DNA of 64,000 bases from Loripinus fragilis (taxonomy: Eukaryota; Mollusca; Bivalvia; Lucinida; Lucinidae): the NCBI GenBank assembly GCA_964019695.1, contig OZ026520.1:27996120-28060119 (forward strand), read 5' to 3'. A program made the position numbers and the translations under genes. The notes beneath the pieces were generated by a model, which made no database searches, was not told the DNA's origin, and worked only from the letters and a program-made list of their open reading frames with translations. Below, piece after piece: positions 10,473 through 21,683 of this stretch. Every line of letters starts with the position of its first letter. The stretch's first letter is position 1.

Positions 10473-11380
10473 CTCCTCAAAATAATTAAAGGACCAAGAT
10501 TTTAGAATGCGAATATAATTAGCTCAAACATTCAAATTCTGTAAAACTTGGCCCAAAGCTTTATATGCTTTATGTTCATAAGTCAAGAATCATTATTACT
10601 GATTTCCATGCCTAATTCTGCCATAACTGTCTCAAATGCACATACCCTCAAAAACACACTTTCAAAAGGCAGTGGGTGGGGTAAAGAAATTCTTCTGTGG
10701 TCATTTGAGTAGGATAAAAGTGACATCAAATTAAACTTTGTTTTAAACAGTTCAGCGTACATGCAAAAAATTCTTCAAACATTTTTAATATACTGGGAAG
10801 CAAGCATTTTCATGTCTGACAATGGAGTTTTGACATAGTTTTGTTTTCTGAAAGCAATGTGTATACTTGGCCATCAAGAATCAGATTTTCAATTGTCATT
10901 CTTTGCCTTTGAGTGTTAGAAAGATGTCCCGGCGAATTGTTTAAAGATTGTCACAGACAAACGCCAAAACCAGTTGTCTAAACCCATAGTCTGACCATTA
11001 CGCCACAGCCAAAAGGTGCAATTTTCTCTCACAGGAAGAGGTGGGTGGTATCAACGGGATTAAAACATCATACAGCCATGTGAAAACAGAGATTTCAGCA
11101 TCTAAAAGCATTTTTCATTCATTTCATGCAGTTCTGTGGTCCATGGATTACACACAAAAAATGACATTCCAATGCATTTAGGTCAAGTTTTAAAATGACA
11201 AAATATCCTTATCAGTAATATTTTCTACCATTTTCTTTTTGCCGTTTCACTTGGCAATTGAGCGCCAAAGATGTCGGAAAAAATTGAGCTAGATCGTAAA
11301 ATTGGTTTTCAAAATACGTTCTACACAAAATGCATCAATCTTATAATTGATAGCATTGGTCCTTCAATTATTTTGAGGAG
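10473..11380. mobile_element. 908-bp non-autonomous TA-flanked element
   Basis: The ends CTCCTCAAAATAATTAAAGG and CCTTCAATTATTTTGAGGAG are inverted repeats bordered by TA on both sides. There is no transposase frame inside. The TA duplication suggests mobilisation by a Tc1/mariner-type enzyme; this is inference. Confidence 0.75.
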
Positions 11381-11848
11381 TATATATGATCTCTGACCTA
11401 CTTATAGTTTTCTCCTAGCTCCTTTGAAAATGGTTGCATTGACCACTTCACGGATTTACTGAATGATTTACATAATAGATATTACACACATTGACAAAAT
11501 ATGTGATTAAGTTGGCCAAAAAATTAATTTCTGTGCAAGCTGATTGGTTGTGAAGCACAGGAAGGGGCGGAGTAAACTATAAAGCACACATAAAAAACAA
11601 GCCTTTTAATTATCATTCTTTATTATAAACTAATGCGTATATAAAATAAATAATCTGTAAATTCTATGGAGACTAAGTTTATAAAGAAAAGATACAAAAT
11701 GAAATGAAAATACTCATAATTAACCAATGAATAAAAATGTTTTAAAATAGTGAGTCAAAATCTTGAGTCATGAAGTTAGATTAAAGTCTCTTATAATTGT
11801 TTTATAACAAAAACAGATGGTCTTTTGAGTTCCAACAAAAAGTGCTGC

Positions 11849-12615
11849 AGGCCTCCAGATAAGAGTGTGTACTGGAAAACCAGCGCCCTAGATAAGCTTT
11901 TGGGTCCATTGGGTATTTACGCAACCTGGTTATCCTCAATTGCGTACTTGCAAAAACAATTGCGTATTTTCATATTTTTTACGCCACGTTTTTTTCTGTG
12001 ATTACACGTTTTCTTATTGCATGAAGCTATCGTGAATGTGCTTGCATATTTATTCACTCCCATTGTCTGCCTTTCTAAAGTATCAAACTAGAGGATTTTA
12101 TTGTACCTGAAGCAAATCTCATTCACTTGTTGACATTTTCGAGCGTGTACACTTTGCAAAGTTTCACTTTTATCAAAGTGTTTTTCCGCGAAATGCTGGA
12201 CTGGGCACCGATATAGTCATAAAACTGGAGTTATATTGCGCGCTCTTTAGTAAAAAAAAAAATCAATACCCGACTGGCATTTGTTTATTACCCTAATGGA
12301 AACAAATTGGACCAAATGGTGCGCAATGACATCGCATGTAATTGCATACCGATCGTTAGAATTGCTTTTCGGTACGCACACATTTCATTTTAATTGCTTT
12401 TTCGAGGATTTTAATTGCGTATTTACGCAAATACGCTGCTAATCTAGGGTGCTGAAAACTATTTTCTTTATTACTCATCCAAAACATATGTTGTGGGTAC
12501 TCAAAAGAACCGCCTCAATGAGACTGTTCCTTTGAACACCCAAAACACATGTTTAAATTGATGGGTAAGAAAATAATTACACTTTAACGCTAATAAAACG
12601 TCCTTATCTGGATCT
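11849..12615 (+). mobile_element. Hairpin MITE split by a nested insertion
   Basis: AGGCCTCCAGATAAGAGTGTG at the left end and CTTATCTGGATCT at the right end are the usual family ends. The GTACTCAAAAGAACC hairpin sits at about 12497-12545. Between the left end and the hairpin the family sequence is interrupted at GGAAAAC by a separate 574-bp element. Without it the copy would be about 190 bp, like the copy at 14.6 kb. Confidence 0.85.
11881..12454. mobile_element. Nested 574-bp element with CAGCGCCCTAGAT ends
   Basis: CAGCGCCCTAGAT at the left pairs with ATCTAGGGTGCTG at the right with one mismatch. The flanks AAAAC (11876-11880 and 12455-12459) are a 5-bp target duplication. This is confirmed by the uninterrupted hairpin MITE at 14.6 kb, which has a single GGAAAACTATTTTC. 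The subterminal motif AATTGCGTATTTACGC occurs at both ends. There is no protein-coding frame. The superfamily is unknown: the CAG start is hAT-like but hAT makes 8-bp duplications. Confidence 0.8.
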
Positions 12616-12685
12616 GTGGTGTTGATTGAGTACCATTTTCAAATGGGCCTGGATGTGAGAAAAACTGACTGTTGTATGCGTATAA

Positions 12686-12735
12686 CAAAGGTGCAGATCA
12701 GCCTTAGCATATGCACAGTCTGATCAGCACCTTTG
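12686..12735. repeat. Hairpin CAAAGGTGCAGATCAGCC
   Basis: CAAAGGTGCAGATCAG and CTGATCAGCACCTTTG pair around a short AT-rich loop. It is similar in design to the GCGAAGGCTCAGACGAGCC fold-backs at 25.3 and 34.0 kb. Confidence 0.55.
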
Positions 12736-12967
12736 ATATTCTCCTATTTCAAAGAATAATATCTTATCTTGCTACCTAGAAATAATCAATATTCTAGCTA
12801 GTCTCAGTAGCATTGCAGGCTTGGTTGCCCTTCACTTGGTCACAAACCCCGAAGACAGTTTTTTTCCCATCGAAGCCCATATGTGAGATGTATCCTATCT
12901 ACCCATAAGTTTCGATAAACAAAAAACCTCTGCCTAAAATTATAAATATTATCAAGTTTTACACAAT

Positions 12968-13048
12968 CATTATGCTAAAATTGGAACAAATCAATTTTAC
13001 AAACTGATTCAGTTTGTAAAATTGATTTGTTCCAATTTTAGCATAATG
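12968..13048. repeat. Perfect palindrome, 40-bp arms, one-base loop
   Basis: The arms 12968-13007 and 13009-13048 are exact reverse complements around a single T at 13008 (…AAACTGA T TCAGTTT…). Such an uninterrupted fold-back is either very recent or maintained. No second copy was noticed in the window. Confidence 0.85.
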
Positions 13049-13375
13049 TGATGTCCAATTATTTTGGGTAAATATATGTCATTATTATGGATTGTTTGTA
13101 AACCCCTACCCCACCCACAGACAAAGAAGCAGAAGCAGTTAATAATGTCCTCCAGCTAGTTCAAGATACATCCATCTTCATCTTTTACCCAAGTGGATAT
13201 GATGCCAAGTCTGAAATTGAAATACAAACTTAATACAGTAAAAAAAAACTTGAAAATTCGAACTAGAGTTTTCAAAACACTCAAGCTCCCTTATTCTAAA
13301 TAAATTTGCTCACATTGGATTCAGATAAGAGGACATATTTATAAACTATTTTAATAACTGTCTATAAAAACATAT

Positions 13376-13433
13376 GTTTTTGGTGCGTAAAAGAAATGTC
13401 TCTCTGAGACGTTTCTTTTACGCACCAAAAACA
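13376..13433. repeat. Hairpin GGTGCGTAAAAGAAA
   Basis: TTTTTGGTGCGTAAAAGAAA pairs with TTTCTTTTACGCACCAAAAA around TGTCTCTCTGAGACG. It resembles the AAAAGAACCGTC family in layout but differs in sequence. Confidence 0.65.
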
Positions 13434-13842
13434 GATATTAACCCTTTGTATTCGGGAAACCCCTTAACTTCTAGTTCTCACGTTGTATAATGTATTATTT
13501 AAAGCAAGAAAAATCTTTATTTTTCAGAATTAAAGTTTTTATACACAGTTGAAATCATGCTTAGCAGAGTTGAGCATGACTTTTATTTTAATCTGTTTGC
13601 AATGATACCTAAAATTGGTTTTCAAGGTAACAACAAATTTACAAAACGGTGCTAAATGACTTTATAACTAATTCATACTTTGTATGCAATACATACAAGA
13701 TGGTGTGCTTACATTCTTAAAACACTGAATTACTTTTGGTCTCGTGCTTCCAGCATCAATTTTGATTTGCTGATTTATTCATATGATATAAGTACATGTG
13801 ACTTGAATAACCAACTAATATGCAAGGCCTATGAAATTGGCT

Positions 13843-14087
13843 AGGCCAAATAAAAAAATAATTGAGTTTCGGGCAACATGTCTGAAAATTTTAGGCAGTG
13901 TAGGCACAATTTTTTTTTCTGGAAAAAAAATATATAATTTTATGTATATAATTTCATGCATTTTGAAAGGAGAAATGATTAAAATTATAGGTTTTTCCAA
14001 AAAAAACTGAAAAAAATTCTAGGTTTCACCATTAACTTTAGGTAGGATCGGGTTACCCTAAAATAGGTATTTTTTTTATTTGGCTCT
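13843..14087. mobile_element. AT-rich MITE with GGCCAAATAAAAAAA ends
   Basis: GGCCAAATAAAAAAATA at the left pairs with TATTTTTTTTATTTGGC at the right. The internal phrase GGTTACCCTAA also occurs at about 15140 with the same TATTTTTATATTTGGCC end, so a second partial copy lies there. Confidence 0.55.
14075..14080 (-). terminator. Possible poly(A) signal of the MANBAL homologue
   Basis: TTTATT on the plus strand is AATAAA on the coding strand, about 55 bases after the stop codon. It lies inside the right end of the MITE at 13843-14087, so the transposon may supply the signal. Support is positional only. Confidence 0.3.
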
Positions 14088-14133
14088 ATTGTACTTACAT
14101 ATACACAATATAAAAGCTAGAGATCAACTGTGA

Positions 14134-14232
14134 CTATCTGTGTTTTTTCTTCTCCTTCTTCATCTTCTTGCTACTAGTAGGTGCTGCTGGGGACTGTGCA
14201 TTAGATTTGGACTCTGTTGGTTCCTCCACTTC
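14134..14232 (-). CDS. MANBAL: MANBAL homologue, exon 2 (C-terminal)
   Basis: Thirty-two codons and a TAG stop follow a TTTCAG acceptor read on the minus strand. The product continues exon 1 in phase 0: EVEEPTESKSNAQSPAAP, then SSKKMKKEKKKHR. It is a hydrophilic tail ending in a Lys/Arg-rich stretch, as in vertebrate MANBAL, which ends in a similar basic run. With exon 1 the protein is 75 residues; human MANBAL is about 85. The function of MANBAL is not established, so none is claimed beyond a small membrane protein. A TTAA-flanked MITE begins only 15 bases upstream of the acceptor, in the region where the pyrimidine tract and branch point would lie. Confidence 0.85.
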   Translation of the reverse strand, partial: EVEEPTESKSNAQSPAAPTSSKKMKKEKKKHR

Positions 14233-14247
14233 CTGAAATGACAGAAT

Positions 14248-14467
14248 TTAACCCTTATAGTGCCACCTACAATTTGCAGCAGACGACAATTGCAAATTTT
14301 GCCATTGATTAACAAATAACAAATATAACAAATATGGCATGATATTTCCTGAGAATCATCTGCTGGCAGACGATTCTCATGAAATATCATACCTTATTTT
14401 TGTCGAAAATTGGGAGATGTAGCAAAATTTGTCGTCTGCTGCAGTAGTGATTGGCGATTAAGGGTGA
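14248..14467. mobile_element. TTAA-flanked MITE next to the MANBAL exon 2 acceptor
   Basis: It starts TTAACCCTTATAGTGCC and ends TTGGCGATTAAGGGTG, an imperfect terminal inverted repeat. Inside are CAGCAGACGACAAT / GTCGTCTGCTGC and a GAGAATCATCTGCTGGCAG fold-back. The TTAA target and CCCTT terminus fit a piggyBac-type non-autonomous element. The right TTAA has mutated to TGAA. A cleaner copy is at 38142-38356. Confidence 0.8.
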
Positions 14468-14626
14468 AACCTCTTACAGTGCAGCCCCTTCATAACACAC
14501 ATGAGGCGAGTTCAACGATGCGAGGGCTCTCATGTGCTTGTACTGATGCCATGCAGGCTTACACATTATGTATAAAGATAGGTACCAGAATGAGCGCCCA
14601 CGAATGCTTGCATTTTTGAACTTACC

Positions 14627-14812
14627 AGGGCTCCAGATAAGAGTGTGTATTGGAAAACTATTTTCTTTATTTCTCATCAAAAACATGTTGTGGGTACTCA
14701 AAAGAACCGTCTCAATGAGACGGTTCTTTTGAGCACACAAAACACATGTTTAAATTGATGGGTAAGAAAATAATTACAATTTTACGTTCATTAAATTTTC
14801 TTATCTGGACCT
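14627..14812 (+). mobile_element. Hairpin MITE, full-length copy
   Basis: Ends AGGGCTCCAGATAAGAGTG and CTTATCTGGACCT. The central hairpin is perfect: AAAAGAACCGTCTC AATGAGACGGTTCTTTT. This copy is the best reference for the family and shows the empty site of the nested insertion at 11.9 kb. Confidence 0.85.
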
Positions 14813-15290
14813 ATGCTTACCTCTGGTTATAACACGGTTATGTTGTGTCTTCCATTTTTTACCACATAATTTTAATAAGGAATTATAGGAAAATAGGATT
14901 ATAGGAAAATTGTAATTTCATTTAGACATTCCCAGAGCCCTTTGGCGAGCTCTCCTTGACTATTTTTTTACACATTTTACAACACTGTTATATTAAGTAT
15001 GAACACCAGCTAACATCCCTTTATAAAATGATTCACATCAACACTGTCAATTCCCATGGATCTCAAATATAGCGTTATAAAAATTAAATATTTTCCAGAA
15101 AACTTGAAAAAAAAAAACAACCTAGGTTTTAACCATAAGGTTACCCTAACCACAGGTATTTTTATATTTGGCCTCAGTTATATTTCATGTACCATTGCTG
15201 TTTATGTGCACATTTGGTCAAAATTCACCAACATGTACATCATGTATATAAAGTTTAAGATTAACAATAGGATGTCATGATTGACTTAAT

Positions 15291-15546
15291 CAATTAAACT
15301 CAAGGTGACCACAAACAGGGGTGTCTTTAATTGAGTTATAGTATGGCTTCACACTTCTAAATTTCACTTTATTAAATTTAGATGTCAAAAGAATTAGACT
15401 TAAGAATTAACTTTAGACAATTAAAGTCAAGATTACCACAAACAGGGGTGTCTTTAATTGAGTTATTGTATGGCTTCAAACTTCTAAATTTCACATTATT
15501 AAATTTAAATGTTAAAAGAATTAGACTTAAACCTTAAACTAAGATA
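15291..15546. repeat. Two-copy 129-bp tandem repeat
   Basis: ACCACAAACAGGGGTGTC and the following TTTAATTGAGTTAT recur at an offset of about 129 bases, and the rest of each unit matches closely. No coding content. Confidence 0.75.
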
Positions 15547-16000
15547 ATTTAGCTGATAGCCTGATAAACTAGTAGAAACAAAATATTAAGTCAAACAACC
15601 TCTATTATTGAAATTACCAATCTAAATGTGGAGTGTAAAAATTCCGGGGTTGTAAATCATATTTGGCAGTATTTCTTTTATTTGCCAGTATTTCCCGGTA
15701 AATGCCACTTGCATGGCAAATATGCTTATTTGTCCCCATTTTGCCAACTTTGATGAAAATGTCCGAATGACAAAAATTCCAAATGAAGCTTCCCTAACAA
15801 CAAGCCATACGATAAAACACAAACAAATCACTTTCAGCAAATGAAATGGTTCATTCTAAATCATGAACGCCAATGGCTAAGTAAGTTAGTGTTAGTCTAT
15901 ATATTGCAATCTCCGTAGACACTAGTAGCAAGCTGCGTTTTTGAGAAGAAAAAAATACTTCCATCTATAAACGGTTAATCAAAAGTTTAAACAGAGGACT

Positions 16001-16028
16001 GCTATCTATCTATCTATCTATCTATCTA

Positions 16029-16094
<66 letters not shown>
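16001..16094. repeat. Compound microsatellite (CTAT)n(CTGT)n
   Basis: Seven or so CTAT units pass directly into about 18 CTGT units. Confidence 0.95.
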
Positions 16095-16095
<1 letters not shown>

Positions 16096-16784
16096 TGTTA
16101 ATGAATAAAACAAGTACCAACAGACAACAGTTTAATCTTTTTTTTTGATAAGGCCAAACAAAAAAAGTGTGTTCAGGTTACACGAAATTTAAAAAATATT
16201 GCAAAAAATGTTTTGCTAAGTAGGAACAATCAATTAGTGCTTAAAGGGTTAAAATCAGCCCATCTAAGAATTATTCAACTGTATCACTTCCGGCTAAAAT
16301 GTGAAAGATATACGGTATGCACAAATTGGTGGGACTCCAACTTTTTGGAGTGAAACTCCCACTATTTCCAGAGGAACTCCTACTTTTTACCAGATGGGAG
16401 TCCTGAACTCCAGTTTTCAAAATCATAGTGAGAGCTCTGCCCGAGATAATACGAAGTTATTACCGTAATGCAAAGTTGAAATATTACAAGTTACAGTAAA
16501 TAAAATTGAAGTTTTATCATAGTTTAGGTTGATTTCTGAGGACTTTCAGCTTACAGGGGTACCTTGGTTTCTTGCCAATGTTCATAAAGACGGATAAACT
16601 TTCAAAAATATAACAATACAGTGGCAGGGGTGTGGGGGCACAGCCCCCATTATACAACAAACAGAATGTTTACCTTCAGCCTCACGTCATAAACTGTGCC
16701 AGGTAAACCAGTGGTGCGCATAAATTTGCCATTACTAAATACAACTTGTATTCTCTTTCCCCATCTCCATCAGGCCTCAAATCC

Positions 16785-17248
16785 CCTATCTCAAACAGGA
16801 TATTGAGAAACTAGAAAGAGTACAAACACAGGCAGCCCGCTTTATAACAGGTGATTACAGAAAGTGAGAGGAGGGATGTGTTACTGGTATGCTTCAATCA
16901 TTAGAGCTGTCATCATTGGAAAATCGCCGCTCCTCGAACAGGCTTATCTTCATGTACAAGGTGGTCGAGGGGCTAGTGCCGACTATACCCCCATATGAGT
17001 TTCTAAAACCAACCAGACAAAAACGACAAGTGAAAGCGAATCATTTTGAAAGTTGTGAATCAAAAAACATTTTGGGTCACAGGCGCGTATCAAATAATAA
17101 CAGGAGTTTCATAGTTGAACATTGTAAAACTGAGCAACCAAAACATTCATTCTTTGTTAGAACAGTAGTGGAGTTGAACCATCTTCACACAGAAACAGTG
17201 CGGGCAGAGACAGTAGAGAGTTTCAAACAAGCTCTCTGTTACTAAGTC
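16785..17248 (+). pseudogene. LINE reverse transcriptase, C-terminal fragment
   Basis: The open frame reads DIEKLERVQTQAARFITGDY, a TGA at 16865, then a tail containing LENRRSSNRLIFMYKVVEG and ending in TVESFKQALCY. The layout LE(R/K)VQ..AARF, LENRR…MYK, SF(K)QAL is the known C-terminal end of RT ORF2 in CR1/Jockey-like LINEs. The catalytic RT domain is missing upstream, so this is a 5'-truncated copy. The stop breaks it a second time. Confidence 0.82.
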
Positions 17249-17499
17249 GCTCTCTCCCCGGTGTGTTATGCTGAACAAGCCCTACACCGTAATCATACAG
17301 ATACAGATAGAAATCCTGAGATTCGAAACCTATATATTTTAAACACTCCCCTTACCTCGGCTCATGGGAAAACGGCCCTATTTCAGCACAAAAGCAAAAC
17401 ACTAAGACTATCTCATGTTTCCCCAGGGGCCTTGGTAAACTGTCAGTCCGAGACTAGACGCTCAATCTTAGCCAGAGCCTACCAGTACGGGTGCGTTTT

Positions 17500-18255
17500 C
17501 TAGCTGGAATGGACCGGAATGCACCGCAACGGACCTCCATAACCGGAATGGACCTCAAAGTTTACCCTAAAGTACATGTTTTAAGTGTACTTGACAAGAA
17601 ATTTTGGTCAAGTAATGTAAAATATCAAATATCTTTGGTCTCCAGACAGTTTCAATGCAAAAAAATGTTTTCTAAAATAGTTCCTGTCTTACCCTGATAT
17701 TCTAGTACACTACTACTTAAGGCTTACTTACACTAGTCACCTGTATGCAACAAAGATAACTGCATTCCTTTTTCATAGTATGTGCATATTTCTATTGTAG
17801 AGAAATCATTTTGGATGCAGTGATTGTCAAAGCACTCAAATAAGGAAATGCTGTACCAGCAAACATGCATATATATTGGTCTCATATGGGCTATTTATGG
17901 GGGGCTACCCAGATGGGTCTCACAGAACCGCTCATATCTTGGCATATGCTTGACTATTTGTAAAGACCAGGGACAATCATGTGAGCATTGGTATGGGGAC
18001 TATAATGTACACAGCTACCATTTGATCAGACTTATTTCTGGGCACTTATTTCTATAGAATGTGCATCTTCAATATGAACCGACAATTTAAATGGGTACAC
18101 GCCAACCGTGTAAGAAACCCTTGACTGTGCTCATAAGCACTTCAAAAGGTGAAATATCATTAGAAACTGAAATTTCAAGATAAATTATGGTAAAATAATA
18201 AATTTAGTTGCATAAAACAAATTAATTTTGATATCCATTCCTGTTATTATACGCA
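17500..18255. other. Non-coding; short open frames not assignable
   Basis: A 77-residue frame at 17824-18057 has no recognisable domain and no splice-site support. Nothing else stands out. Confidence 0.35.
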
Positions 18256-18975
18256 CGGTCACTGGACATTTCGGCCCATAACAATTTTGGCCCATAACCA
18301 AATCGGCCTATACAATTTCGGCCCACAGGTATAATAAGGTATAATTAGTATGTTTGTCTATAATTGGTATAATTTGGTTGGCTTACCTGTAATTATCCAC
18401 ACAAACATTATAATTAATAAGAATGGTCAGTTTTAATTGATTAGGGGTTTGAAGGTCAGAGTAGAGTTCATCACATAGGCAACAGGCAGCCAAGGCTCAG
18501 ACGAGCATGCGCAATTGAGAGCTTTGCTGCTACCATATAAAACGCAAACGTTTATTTCTTAATGCAATTACTTAGTTCAACTCACGGAACTAGATGTGTT
18601 TGCAAAGGGAAAATAAAGATACAATTTATGATTATTTCTTCTAATAATGATTCCTGACTTTATCCCCTTCCTATATGTACTGAACGCAACTGTTTATGCG
18701 CATTCACATGGAACAATGAAACTATTTAAAAAAAAGTTCATATTTTACTATTTTTTCTATTTACTGGTCTGATACCAGTCTAAGGGTGATCTAATCTTTA
18801 ATAGTTTGTAAAGTCAATCATATCAGATTTTTTTCTCACTATAGCTCTATTTATCAATTTTATATATTTTCAATAGTATATAATCTCTTTTGCGGAGTTG
18901 ACCAAATTTATGGGCCGAAATTGTTATGGGCCGAAATTGCCATGTGCCGAAATTGCCATGGGCCGATTTGTTACG

Positions 18976-19201
18976 GTCCGTTGAATTACCGAAAACCACA
19001 CATTTACCGAAAACCACCGAAAACCACTTGGAAACTCATATTTATAGGGGAATTATACCCCCCTAGTATTTGTTTTTTAGTAGTTTATGTTTATATTTAA
19101 TAGGATGGATAGAAAAAATAAAAAATGAAGCCATCTTATACCGATTTTGATCGTGTAAAACGTATCGCGTCTACTGAAAACCAAAAGCAATCGCGAAAAC
19201 C
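18976..19201 (+). repeat. Left arm of the GGTTTTCGG inverted repeat
   Basis: Begins TCCGTTGAATTACCGAAAAC and ends ACCAAAAGCAATCGC. It pairs with 20712-20936. Part of it (CTTAGAAAATCA…TAGTAGTTTATG) is repeated directly at 19196-19280. Confidence 0.8.
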
Positions 19202-20008
19202 ACTTAGAAAATCAAGTTTATAGGGGAATTATACCCTCTTAGTATTTGTTTTTTAGTAGTTTATGTTTATATACATATTATTTATGATATTTTGTTACAG
19301 GGTATATGGTGAGGCCACTTTATCATGGATTTATAGACTTATAACATATAGCGGTTAGCGAAAAGCCTAGTCCCTCGACCGAAAACCATTATCTTTATCT
19401 TGGTCCCTCGACCGAAAACCAACTTCTATATCAAATTCAAGTACTTAATTTACACTTAATCTGTAAAGCTTCGATTTATTCTTTAGAATGTATGATAATA
19501 TAAGTAAAAATTGATTAATTAAGCCAAATGAACGTGTTTAATTATGCAAGTTATTACATCGCGGACGCCAAGAAACAATTTACAAGCAGTATTATTAGGC
19601 TTATGTTCTTAAGTTTTGTTCATTAATCTTATTTTAACAGACTTATATATTATATTTATGATGCTTATTATTTTGTAATATTCCTTTGTTGAAAATAATA
19701 AAGAATTGTGAAATTATTCTTATTAATATTCTTTATAATTGTTGTTGTCATATTGCTGAATAATATGGGCCGAAATACTGAACAGCCTGTTCCAGGTTGA
19801 AAATCCCAATAGTCAGAATTATGACACTGATTGAGTACCAATTACCAGTTAAACCAATTACCCAATTATTAACTGCAATTAATACACACACCTCCCTTAA
19901 TCCTCTGAGTGATTGAAAGATAATGCCTTTAAGCAAGAGTCAACGAGGCGTGAAACTTACCTACAGGCAATATGCAAACTTCGAAGGCTATGATAAGACT
20001 GTGCATAG

Positions 20009-20460
20009 CATTTTCTGTGCAATACATAATGTGATTGTGGTAATACTCAAGTTGATTATGTGACAGTAGGTACAAGAAACAGGACGACTTCAAATCATCG
20101 TGAATACAGCGTATATCACCGACGTTGTATACATGATGATTGAAGATTCTTTCAGTTTCTTGCATTTTCTGTGCAATACATAATGTGATTGTGGTAATAC
20201 TCAAGTTGATTATGTGACAGTAGGTACAAGAAACAGGACGACTTCGAATCATCGTGAATATAGCGTATATCACCGACGTTGTATACATGATGATTGAAGA
20301 TTATTTCAGCTTCTTGCATTTTCTGTGCAATACATAATGTGATTGTGGTAATACTCAAGTTGATTATGTGACAGTAGGTACAAGAAACAGGACGACTTCG
20401 AATCATCGTGAATACAGCGTATCATCGACGTTGTGTACATGTTGATTGTAGATTCTTTCT
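20009..20460. repeat. 154-bp tandem repeat, about three copies
   Basis: GCATTTTCTGTGCAATACAT occurs at about 20009, 20161 and 20316, and the intervening sequence matches. It lies inside the loop of the large inverted repeat. The overlapping minus-strand frames around it are repeat artefacts. Confidence 0.85.
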
Positions 20461-20711
20461 TAAATTAACTTGATTTATTCAAAACACATCCCATGAGGGC
20501 ATAAAAGCCCTATAGATGGGATATTTCGATTGGTTTTCGGTAATTGATTTTTGATTTTCGGCCTGCCGCTGTACGTTTTAAAGCATTTAATAAGGTATAA
20601 GATGGTTTCCAACTTGATTTATTTTATCCTTCATTTCAACATACTGCTATAAACATCTCAAAAACAAATACTTCAAGAACATAGTAACTTATTATATCAG
20701 CTATTCGGATT

Positions 20712-20936
20712 GGTTTTCGGCGATTGCTTTTGGTTTTCGGTAGACGCGATATATTTTACACGGTCAAAATCGGTATAAGATGGCTTCATTTTTTATTTTT
20801 TCTATCCATCCTATTAAATATAAACATAAACTACTAAAAAACAAATACTAGGAGGGTATAATTCCCCTATAAATATGATTTTCCAAGTGGTTTTCGGTGG
20901 TTTTCGGTAAATGAGTGGTTTTCGGTAATTCTACGG
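20712..20936 (-). repeat. Right arm of the GGTTTTCGG inverted repeat
   Basis: Reverse complement of the arm at 18976-19201 with only scattered differences, including TGGTTTTCGGTGGTTTTCGG near 20890. Confidence 0.8.
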
Positions 20937-21605
20937 ACCCGATTTGTTATGGGCCGAAATGACCCGGAACCATATGCACCATACCACAACCACACAACCA
21001 ATTGGCAACTCACATGATTTGGCGAAGCAGTTGGTAAACAATCATGTCGCATGTACCCACAATGTTCAAATCAGATAGGTCAGTAATTGAAAAATGCGAC
21101 CAATCGGGTGATAATGGTGCTGATTTTGAAAATTTTGACTGAAAAAAATCTCTTTTTACTTGAGTTCTTACTTGAGTGTAAGGGAACCATTGAACCCTAA
21201 ACGGTTCATCATCCCTATCTCACCATCATATACTCAACTATGTTGTCTGGCTTCCGGTGTCAAGCTCTCAATAATAAATCAGGAATGTTTATATGTGACC
21301 TCATATACATGTTAAATATTTGAAGTTTATAGAAAGATTGATCCTCAAATGCACTTTGTTTCAAAATATAGGGTATTTTCTCAATTATCGTATTTGGAAT
21401 TATAAGGTAATCATCCGCTCTGTCATTATTCAACTATTCACTAAACAAATCTGTTCACATTCCGTTCTCAATTATGGTGATTATAAGTATTTCTCAAATA
21501 TGACTTGTATTCACTATTATTCATCTGAAGACCATGCATTTTCAAAAATCAATCACATTTTATTGATTAAGCAAGTTTCGAAGTGAAAAACAGTTCTCAA
21601 GTGTT

Positions 21606-21619
21606 TTTTTTTTTTTTAA
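21606..21619 (-). other. A-run ending the ORF1 retroelement
   Basis: On the coding (minus) strand an A-rich run of about 13 follows the ORF1 stop by about 65 bases, as a retrotransposon poly(A) tail would. No clear target duplication was found. Confidence 0.45.
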
Positions 21620-21683
21620 AAATTAACAACTAGGGTGGCACAACTGTGCAACACATTTACATATGTACATGGTTATCTGTCCT

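Larger units (their letters stand above)
18262..20975. mobile_element. Large composite inverted-repeat element, about 2.7 kb
   Basis: The outer ends CATTTCGGCCCATAAC (left) and GTTATGGGCCGAAATG (right) are inverted. Repeats of the same GGGCCGAAATTG word occur at about 18910-18975. Inside lie two long arms (about 18976-19201 and 20712-20936), each about 225 bp and more than 90% alike by eye in inverted orientation. Each is rich in ACCGAAAACCAC / GGTTTTCGGT words. No protein frame is seen. It looks like a fold-back DNA element or nested pair; the class is not known. Confidence 0.7.

Noticed and set aside
17824..18057. 77-residue frame with Cys residues, toxin-like at first glance
   Set aside because: No signal peptide, only four scattered Cys, no splice signals; a chance frame.
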